64,000 nt of DNA, taken from Desulfopila sp. IMCC35006. GTDB lineage: Bacteria > Desulfobacterota > Desulfobulbia > Desulfobulbales > Desulfocapsaceae. The notes under the pieces were generated by a model. The model was given only the letters and a program-made list of their open reading frames with translations. It was not told where the DNA came from and searched no databases. The stretch is taken from positions 62,001 to 126,000 of the forward strand of contig NZ_SWCM01000004.1 in the NCBI RefSeq assembly GCF_005116645.1, written 5' to 3'. A program made the translations under genes and the position numbers. Shown in pieces: positions 15,090 to 21,893 of the stretch; position 1 is the stretch's first letter; each line of letters opens with the position of its first letter.

Positions 15090-17585
15090 TCATCCCCTGA
15101 TAATATTGGCCACATCAAACATCTCGTTGTCGGAGCCGCCACCAATCTGGATCATTGAAAGTTGAGCGACAACGGCGCGGAGCTTTTCAATGTCGTCGGA
15201 GCGCATGACTTGCGCACCGATGTTGGCCAATTCTTCGAAGCGGTGCTTGTCGGCAAAAAGGTGTGGAGAGTTGACCATTGATTTGAACCGTTCAACAACA
15301 AACCAATCCTGACGCCAAAGAATTTCGAAGTTCTTGCCCTTGAGTTCATCCAAATGATGTTCAAAATCCTTATCGTTTCTATCGATGGAACGTTGGGCGG
15401 TTCTCGCCAAATTATCGAACGCTGTGGCCTCCGACGGACGGGCATGCTGGCGTATATGCTCATCGAAGAAGGACACCACACCATCAAGGTCGATCTTTCT
15501 GATTTCCTTGAGGTGTTCTTTTCTTACTTGGGCAAGTAATCGTCTAGCCTCAAAAATATTTTCCATGGCCTCCTGGGCCTTCTCGGTTTCCGCTTCCTCA
15601 GGATCGAGCGAGATGGCGGATTCGAGTTTCTTCCTGGCTTGCTCCAACTTTGGGTTGTCCACGACCTCGTTAATCTCATCAATGCGGTTAAGCGTCCGCT
15701 CACCCTCTTCGGCCACAAGAACGGAAGCTGAGGTGTAGTCGAGCTGTCCTTCCTGGCGCGAATAGAAATTCTTGCCTGAGTGGAATGTGCCACCGATACA
15801 TGGGACGGAAACTTCGATAATGATGTTTCCTGAGTCCAAGATCTCAAAATCACACTCGAGATCTGCACCGGCAGGAATCACACCGTCGTCGAAATCTGAA
15901 CCGGAAATTTTCAGAACGCCGATGGGACGATTATCTGTGATGGGGTCTTCGATTTCGCCTTCCCACAATTTCAGATTGAGCGAACCAGATGCGCCGGACT
16001 TGAGAGATTCGGCAGCCTTGAACACCTTTTTTCCCTTTTTGGGGAGCGAATCGCCCGAGCGAACCAGATAGTCGAGCACTGAACGGCCACCGAGCTTCTC
16101 CAAAACCTCAATTCCAACTGAATGCGAGGCCGGTATGGCGTCAACTGTGGCGGCAGTCCTGGTAATGACGATCTTGTCCTGATCCAGAGCGATGGGACCG
16201 CCTACGGAATCGAAAACAAACACTTTGAAGGTGTTGTCACCGGTTTTCGTCAGGGTGACGTCGATGGTTGTGCCATGCTTGAGAGGAAGACGGCCAGACG
16301 TCCATCCGGTATCAGCACTGTCAACTTGGAACTCAGAACCAGTGGAGACTTTACCTGCCAGTTGAACAGCAATCTTAGCTTTCACATCTGGCGTGCGGGC
16401 GATGTAATTGAAGGACAGAGCCAATCCACCACCAGAGGAAATCTGTCCACGGGTGTTTTTTCTTGAGCGGTTCTGGGAGCTCCAGTCAATAGATTCAGCA
16501 AACAGGCTGGCCCCTTCAGCCACAGCAGTCATGGGATTCACATCAGTGCTACCAGGGATTCCAAGCTCAAAGGCGACCTTGTCGCGCAAAGGCTTGTAAT
16601 TGGTCGGTCCGCCGACAAACACAATGCGCTCTAGGTCATGAGGTGTAAGCCCTGCCTTCGAGAGGGTGTCACGGGCAGAAGCTATCGATTCACCGACACG
16701 GTCGGCTATCAGTTTGTCATAGGTGTCTCGTAGTAGCGGTATATCAAGGTAAATCTCGTTACCATCGAGGTCTCGAACTCGCGCTTCGGTTTCGGAGAGG
16801 CTGATAACCGCTTCCTCACGCGCCGACAGCTCTATTTTGGCACGTTCTGTGGCCCAGATCGCCAGGCGGATGAGCGATTTGAAGGTTGGGTTCACCGAGA
16901 AGTCTTCAGGCAAAGCGAAATTGTCGAGCAGCCAAGGACGGACGACATTGTCAACGAGAACACGGTCGAAATCCCGACCGCCACACATGGCGATCCCACC
17001 ATGCGCAAGCAGGTTGACCCGTCCGCCGAGGCTTTCTGCAATGGCAATATCAAGTGTGCCGCCACCCAGGTCGTAGATCAAAAACATGCCGTCGGCATTG
17101 CGTGCTCGCATGACGCTCATCACCGCAGCAACCGGCTCCTGCATGATAGCGACTTTACCGAGGCCAGCCATTGTTGCGGCTTGCATGGTCGCGTCTTTTT
17201 GCATCTGGTTAAATGCAGCAGGGACCGTGATTACAGTCCCTGTGTCGGGATTGTTTCTGATTTCTTCTGGCAAATAGCCAAACAGCACCTTCAACACCTC
17301 CGCAGAGCATTCTTCCGGAGATTTTGTCATGTCCACTGCCGAAAGCTGAACAGGGGTACTTGTTCCCATCAGCCTTTTAAATAGCAGTGCGGAGTTATCC
17401 GGGCTGTGTGGAGCCGAGTCATATGCTCTCTTGCCGACATACTTGTTCCCCCGCCGGTCGATATAGATCGCCGAAGGCGTTACATCATTTTGTTCGGGGC
17501 TCTTCCAGATGCGGGTCTCGGAACCGTCGTAGGAACAGATCGCGCTGTTTGTTGTACCCAGGTCAATACCAACGAAATTTTTCAT
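15090..17585 (-). CDS. Hsp70 (DnaK-like) chaperone with extended, atypical C-terminus
   Basis: An 831-residue protein, longer than housekeeping DnaK (about 640). The nucleotide-binding domain is intact: phosphate-1 GIDLGTTNS (6-14), phosphate-2 DLGGGTLDIA (172-181), connect-2 region, and adenosine motif VFVGGPTNYKPLR (322-334). From about 370 on, the sequence departs from DnaK. The substrate-binding region is replaced by unfamiliar beta-rich segments, then a helical region near 600-830. The intact ATPase implies a working chaperone cycle with unusual clients. The start overlaps the GrpE-like gene by 4 bp (ATGA type), which means tight coupling. It is clearly a specialised paralogue within a defence operon and not the host dnaK. 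Confidence 0.9.
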   Translation of the reverse strand: MKNFVGIDLGTTNSAICSYDGSETRIWKSPEQNDVTPSAIYIDRRGNKYVGKRAYDSAPHSPDNSALLFKRLMGTSTPVQLSAVDMTKSPEECSAEVLKVLFGYLPEEIRNNPDTGTVITVPAAFNQMQKDATMQAATMAGLGKVAIMQEPVAAVMSVMRARNADGMFLIYDLGGGTLDIAIAESLGGRVNLLAHGGIAMCGGRDFDRVLVDNVVRPWLLDNFALPEDFSVNPTFKSLIRLAIWATERAKIELSAREEAVISLSETEARVRDLDGNEIYLDIPLLRDTYDKLIADRVGESIASARDTLSKAGLTPHDLERIVFVGGPTNYKPLRDKVAFELGIPGSTDVNPMTAVAEGASLFAESIDWSSQNRSRKNTRGQISSGGGLALSFNYIARTPDVKAKIAVQLAGKVSTGSEFQVDSADTGWTSGRLPLKHGTTIDVTLTKTGDNTFKVFVFDSVGGPIALDQDKIVITRTAATVDAIPASHSVGIEVLEKLGGRSVLDYLVRSGDSLPKKGKKVFKAAESLKSGASGSLNLKLWEGEIEDPITDNRPIGVLKISGSDFDDGVIPAGADLECDFEILDSGNIIIEVSVPCIGGTFHSGKNFYSRQEGQLDYTSASVLVAEEGERTLNRIDEINEVVDNPKLEQARKKLESAISLDPEEAETEKAQEAMENIFEARRLLAQVRKEHLKEIRKIDLDGVVSFFDEHIRQHARPSEATAFDNLARTAQRSIDRNDKDFEHHLDELKGKNFEILWRQDWFVVERFKSMVNSPHLFADKHRFEELANIGAQVMRSDDIEKLRAVVAQLSMIQIGGGSDNEMFDVANIIRG

Positions 17586-17962
17586 AGTTCCACCTTCCTC
17601 AAAGTGACGGTTCCCGTCTTAACCAAACCTTCTTTCCCCATAATGATCGGCTCGAGCATCTGATCGACCATCAAGGCATCCTTCGCATCAAATTCTTCGA
17701 TATTCAGCGGGGTGGCGGCCATGCCGGGGTCGAAGGGATGCCCTTCGACGTTGACGATTCGCAGATCCGCTTGCTCCAGGGCCTCTTCGACCTTTTTGAT
17801 AAACCAACGGAACTGGCTCTTGTACCGGTTCTGTTCCCCGGCATCGAGTTTCGTGAGCAGACGGTCAAACACCCGGCCAAAGCGCCAGGATTCAACCGCC
17901 ATACTTATAACGGCTTCTTTCATCACTTCGGTGGCTGGTGTGATTTGTCCAGATTCCGCCAT
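17582..17962 (-). CDS. GrpE-like nucleotide-exchange factor, first gene of the chaperone operon
   Basis: A 126-residue protein. The N-terminal two thirds are helical. The C-terminal third follows the GrpE head pattern: a GHPFDPGMAAT segment (GrpE has GE-FDP--HEA) and a closing GKEGLVKTGTVTLRKVE strand pair (GrpE ends GY-L--RVLRPA-V-V). GrpE proteins release ADP from Hsp70. Overlap with the Hsp70 start by 4 bp strongly supports the pairing. It is shorter than GrpE (about 190) and lacks much of the long coiled coil. The ATG has a strong AAGGGAGAG ribosome-binding site. The call is from pattern and context, and distant. Confidence 0.6.
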   Translation of the reverse strand: MAESGQITPATEVMKEAVISMAVESWRFGRVFDRLLTKLDAGEQNRYKSQFRWFIKKVEEALEQADLRIVNVEGHPFDPGMAATPLNIEEFDAKDALMVDQMLEPIIMGKEGLVKTGTVTLRKVEL

Positions 17963-18794
17963 AATTCTCTCCCTTTTTTATTCGAATAGCTGGCTTAGCC
18001 GTCTTTTTATCAGCGGTGTCGATTCTTCTTCGATATCAAACAGAACAGGCGTCGAGCAACTTATAGACATATATCGCTTTTCAGCAAGCATCACAAAACA
18101 CCACGTTGTCACACCTATTAAAGTGCTGTATATTCATATGAATACAAATGCTTATATCAGATTCAGTAAGACACTACAATGAAAAGGGCGCTAGGAAACA
18201 GAATCGACTGTTTCCGATGGATCGAAAAGCATGTCTTTAATCGCCAAATTTTCACAAGAACAGTAAAAGGCTATAATCACATACAATAGAGGAATCGCCT
18301 TGCAAAAGGCACATAGTCCGATCATGTGTCGAGAGGTAGTTAAAAAGTACGTCAATTAGTGGACATTAGGACTTCATCTAAGAAACGGCAAACAAATGCG
18401 GCTGCCGAAGCGCTAAGATACCTAACAAATTAATAGCACGTCGTTGACATCTCCTTATATTCTTTAAATTACTCATGACCCATCTAGTGCTGGAGTAGTA
18501 CAATAAGTGCTACAACAATAGGGATGCTGTCAGGCACAGCGACTGATACCACAGTATCTATTCTGGTATCTTCATACACTAGATTGACAATGGCAATGCA
18601 AAGATAGTTGAACCGTCATAAAGTTGTAGATTGTTTCTGTGCATCATCGACGATTCACAACAGATCATTTTCCTAGCAAAATCTAAACAACCACCTGCCC
18701 TTAGATTATTCCAGAATATCTTTTATGACAACTGCTCCATTATTTCCGTAGTCGATGCTTGATAGATATAATGGTTAACACATAAGCAAAAATA
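17963..18794. other. Intergenic region upstream of the chaperone operon
   Basis: About 830 bp with no supported gene. It must contain the promoter for the minus-strand operon that starts at 17962. A 14-bp perfect palindrome (TATTCATATGAATA, 18131-18144) lies about 170 bp upstream of the GrpE-like start and could be an operator; that is a guess. The part near 18750-18795 probably belongs to the left end of the IS110 element. Confidence 0.45.
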
Positions 18795-18871
18795 GACCTG
18801 CCTACCTTGCAAACGTGGGTTAAGTTGTAGACTCAACCAACAACTCAGAGCCAAAATCAAGGAGGCAGGTC
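18795..18871 (+). promoter_or_regulatory. Leader hairpin covering the ribosome-binding site of the IS110 transposase
   Basis: GACCTGCCTACCTTG (18795-18809) can pair with CAAGGAGGCAGGTC (18858-18871), 14 bp with one bulge. The right arm contains the AAGGAGG ribosome-binding site (18859-18865) and ends one base before the ATG. In RNA this would hide the site and lower transposase translation. Alternatively it is part of the IS110 guide (bridge) RNA region. Confidence 0.55.
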
Positions 18872-19981
18872 ATGCAGAAAATAATAAAGAATATCGGCTT
18901 AGATGTCCACAAGAACTCAATATCAATTGCAATCGCCGATGAAGGTCGTGATGGTGAGGTCAGATATTACGGTAAAATTGACAACGACATGAATCAATTG
19001 GACAAAGTTATCCGTAAACTTATATCAAAAGGAGCCGTCCTCAGGTTTGTTTATGAAGCGGGCCCATGTGGATATGGCATCTATCGCTATTTGACCAATA
19101 ATGATATGGATTGTGCTGTTGTTGCTCCATCCAAAATACCGCAACCAAGTGGTAACCGGTTGAAAAACGATAGGCGCGATAGCCTTTCCTTAGCCAGGTT
19201 GCATCGATCAGGTGAACTTACACCTGTATACGTCCCAACTGAAGAAGATGAAGCTTTGCGCGATTTAGTCCGTGCTCGAGAAGATGCAACTCGTGCATTT
19301 CGAACAGCAAAACAACAAATTGGTGGATTTCTTCTTCGACATGACGTCGTCTATTCAGGGAGAAGTAAATGGACAAAAGCCCATTTCAACTGGTTGGCTG
19401 ATATTGCTATGCCACATCCTGCGCAACAGATAGTATTTCAAGAATATATCGATACTGTCGTTGACTGCGGCAATCGTGTTCAGCGCTTAACGGAGCAAAT
19501 ACGACAACAATCCCAGCAGAGCAGATTGCATGAATTGATCAAGGCCCTTCAGTCCATGCTGGGGATCTCTCTTATTATTGCAGCAACCATAGCAGCAGAG
19601 CTTGGCGATCTGACTCGTTTTGAAAATCCAGGAAAGCTGATGGCTTTTCTTGGTCTTATCCCCTCTGAACATTCAAGCGGTGAGCAGGTGAAAAAAGGCG
19701 CAATTACCAAGACGGGTAATGGCCACGTACGCAGAGCCTTAGTGGAAGCAGCTCATGCATATCGATTTGCCGCAAGAAAAAGCAGAGCAATTCTTAAACG
19801 GCAAGAAGATTTACCAAAAGAAGTTCTGAATATTTCGTGGAAAGCTCAGTGCCGACTTTGCACACGTTATCAATATTTAATGGCCAAAGGGAAAAAGACA
19901 AATGTTGCAAAAACAGCTGTTGCCAGAGAGATTGCAGGTTTTTCCTGGGCAATTGCCCAGGCTCTCCCTAAAGCCGCATAA
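18872..19981 (+). CDS. IS110-family transposase
   Basis: A 369-residue DEDD-type transposase. The N-terminal RuvC-like domain opens with NIGLDVHKNSISIAIAD (first catalytic Asp), has the Glu in FVYEAGPCGYGIYR near residue 63, and KNDRRDSLSLARL near residue 102 with the last Asp residues. The C-terminal Transposase_20 domain has MLGISLIIAATIAAELGD, then FLGLIPSEHSSG and the nearby GNGHVRRALVEAA. IS110 elements move with help of a structured guide RNA encoded next to the gene. No terminal inverted repeats are expected, and the exact element ends were not determined. The gene looks intact. It lies between the two big defence operons and runs opposite to them. Confidence 0.92.
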   Translation: MQKIIKNIGLDVHKNSISIAIADEGRDGEVRYYGKIDNDMNQLDKVIRKLISKGAVLRFVYEAGPCGYGIYRYLTNNDMDCAVVAPSKIPQPSGNRLKNDRRDSLSLARLHRSGELTPVYVPTEEDEALRDLVRAREDATRAFRTAKQQIGGFLLRHDVVYSGRSKWTKAHFNWLADIAMPHPAQQIVFQEYIDTVVDCGNRVQRLTEQIRQQSQQSRLHELIKALQSMLGISLIIAATIAAELGDLTRFENPGKLMAFLGLIPSEHSSGEQVKKGAITKTGNGHVRRALVEAAHAYRFAARKSRAILKRQEDLPKEVLNISWKAQCRLCTRYQYLMAKGKKTNVAKTAVAREIAGFSWAIAQALPKAA

Positions 19982-20092
19982 CTTTTGAGCGCCGGTAGCA
20001 GGGCTCAAACAAAAGAGCTGACTCAGCTATATTGTGGGAATTCAACTAATAACTTCAATCAACAGGAGTATTTGATAAAAAGGACACAGTCC

Positions 20093-20292
20093 TTCCAGTT
20101 CATGGTCAGAGACGCGGTCACGGTCAGGAGAACCCTCGAAAGTACTATGGGAATAAGCATAACAGCTGAAACTCCCGATGATAGATAGAGGCAGCTCCAC
20201 GACGAAGCCAATTCATACGGTACCCAACCCGCGCATATCAGACTGATCAACCGTCGTTAAACGATGACCCCGTCTCTGACCATGAACTGGAA
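20093..20292. repeat. 22-bp perfect inverted repeats flanking about 156 bp
   Basis: Arms at 20093-20114 and 20271-20292 are exact reverse complements (key part CAGTTCATGGTCAGAGAC). The interior shows no supported gene. This could be a small non-autonomous element, a structured RNA, or part of the IS110 right flank; the sequence does not decide. Confidence 0.55.
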
Positions 20293-20586
20293 GATGTTAA
20301 TTAACCTCGTTGCAAACATCGATAGACCGGTGATAAAAAAAGAGGCAGTGCACAACTGTTTATTATTGACTGTGTTAACCATATCAGTACTTTCATCTCT
20401 GCCTCCGGATAAAGTAACAATCAACCCTTTTTCGTGGTAGAGATTTCACAGAGTCTTTAAGAGATGGTAGAATCTTTTTACGCGGAGGGTGCTGTCTGCT
20501 CAGATTTCAAAAGTCCATATAGCTATATTGGGTCTGGAAAGCGATCGGAGTATAAAAATCTCCTTTTTTGCTCTGGGTAATATTAA
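20293..20586. other. Non-coding stretch after the superoperon
   Basis: About 300 bp between the inverted repeat and the stop of the mcrC-like gene. It contains GAGGCAG (near 20342) facing CTGCCTC (near 20398) as a weak inverted repeat, and the 18-bp repeat. No gene is supported. Confidence 0.4.
20507..20524 (+). repeat. 18-bp direct repeat, copy 2
   Basis: Perfect copy of 4126-4143, same orientation, about 16.4 kb away. Located 63 bp beyond the stop of the McrC-like gene. Confidence 0.7.
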
Positions 20587-21885
20587 TTATGCCAGAAAAC
20601 AATTTTCCCCTATTAATAAGTTATCCACATCAAGTGACAGATCAAAAGGAACAACTAATAGTCGAAAACCGTCTTCATATTTGAATGGTTCTATTGGTTT
20701 GGTGAAGTTGGCCGATTTTGGATAAATCAGGTACACCTCCTTCACCTGTTGGTCATGTAGGTACTTTTTCCCATAGGCAAACATCTGGTACAGGTCTGCT
20801 TGTCCGATAGACGAATGAATCGGTAATGAGCTATCTTGGCCCAACAGCTTCCATTTAGTATCAGCGACCACCTTTATTTTATCTCGGCTTAAAACAAGAT
20901 CTGGTTTCATGAGGAAGTGGTTTTTCCCCTCTTGCTGCATTAGATAATGATCTCTCGCCTGGGTCCGAATCTGCCAGCTTGGATGCAGTGCTCTCATCCG
21001 AGCGGCAACATAGTCTTCAAAGATCCTCTCCATTGGGAAGAGCAGCGATAGAGACCGAGTAGCACCAGCAGCTCCGATGGGGCTTTGATCAAGCAGGATG
21101 ATACGACACCAGTCCAGCACATGCTCGTAATAGCCCATGCTTCTATCCTTTGAGCAGCGGCCAAGGTCTGTTCGAACATCCGCTGCGGGCGGAACATCAT
21201 CAAAGGCAAAGAGCAATTCCCTGCACAATCGCTGGTTACGACTCTGCAAAACTATGGCGCTTATCTTTTCAAGTGCACTGCGGATCAAACGGTTTTCAGG
21301 CCGGTTCACTTGAAATTCATCATATTCCACATAGAAACGATGTTGGTTGACAAGATTATGGCGGATCTGGTCTGCAACCAGGAGCTTGCCTTTCATGAAG
21401 CCAATGTTCTTTTGGGTAGCCACATAGTCAGAACGGATGCCACGTTTGACCAGCTTATTCACCTGCTGGAGAAAATAACTGACAAACACTTCAATGAGAG
21501 GCATAGAAACATCAGCCAGCAAGGCTCGGTCACTTTGTCGAAATGGTGAATTCCTCAGATAGCCCAACATTCGAATCAGGATATTTCTAACCTGATCTGG
21601 CCCTAGTTCCTGGCCATGGCCACTATAAATCTTGGGGAGGATCTCGATCTGTGTTCCGGAAGGTGTCTGAAGAACCCCTACGTGGTTTTGCACCTGCAGC
21701 GACCGTCTTCCTTTAAATAGCGCAGGCTTCAGAAAAAAACGGTCTTCATTGTCATCGCCCAAAGAACATAGCCGAAATTCAAGAAAGTCGAAATCCGCCG
21801 AAGGGATGGCAATGGCCTTCTCATCGGGGGATGACAGATCCTGTTCCCGTAGAAGATAGCCATATTCCCTGATTAAAAGGGGCAT
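20587..21885 (-). CDS. mcrC: McrC-like nuclease subunit of a McrBC Type IV restriction system
   Basis: A 432-residue protein with the McrC layout. An N-terminal domain (GVLQTPSGTQIEILPKI near residues 71-87) is followed by a helical middle with ENRLIRSALEKI. The C-terminal PD-(D/E)XK core has Asp in LMKPDLVLSRD, Asp-x-Lys in VVADTKWK, and then a DLYQMFAYG helix. All catalytic positions look intact. McrC supplies DNA cleavage and stimulates McrB GTPase. It starts 8 bp after the mcrB-like stop, so the two form a translational pair. It is the last gene of the ten-gene superoperon. Confidence 0.9.
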   Translation of the reverse strand: MPLLIREYGYLLREQDLSSPDEKAIAIPSADFDFLEFRLCSLGDDNEDRFFLKPALFKGRRSLQVQNHVGVLQTPSGTQIEILPKIYSGHGQELGPDQVRNILIRMLGYLRNSPFRQSDRALLADVSMPLIEVFVSYFLQQVNKLVKRGIRSDYVATQKNIGFMKGKLLVADQIRHNLVNQHRFYVEYDEFQVNRPENRLIRSALEKISAIVLQSRNQRLCRELLFAFDDVPPAADVRTDLGRCSKDRSMGYYEHVLDWCRIILLDQSPIGAAGATRSLSLLFPMERIFEDYVAARMRALHPSWQIRTQARDHYLMQQEGKNHFLMKPDLVLSRDKIKVVADTKWKLLGQDSSLPIHSSIGQADLYQMFAYGKKYLHDQQVKEVYLIYPKSANFTKPIEPFKYEDGFRLLVVPFDLSLDVDNLLIGENCFLA

Positions 21886-21893
21886 GGCTTTTC

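Noticed and set aside
15090-17585. Housekeeping dnaK
   Set aside because: Length and C-terminus differ strongly from DnaK, and it sits inside the island operon with a GrpE-like gene overlapping. It is a specialised paralogue.
17712-18182. + strand frame opposite the GrpE-like gene
   Set aside because: It overlaps the convincing minus-strand gene, and its sequence is Ser/Arg-rich as expected for an antisense frame.
20059-20250. Small minus-strand protein inside the inverted repeat
   Set aside because: The frame has no ribosome-binding site and its composition is not protein-like. It is more likely non-coding.
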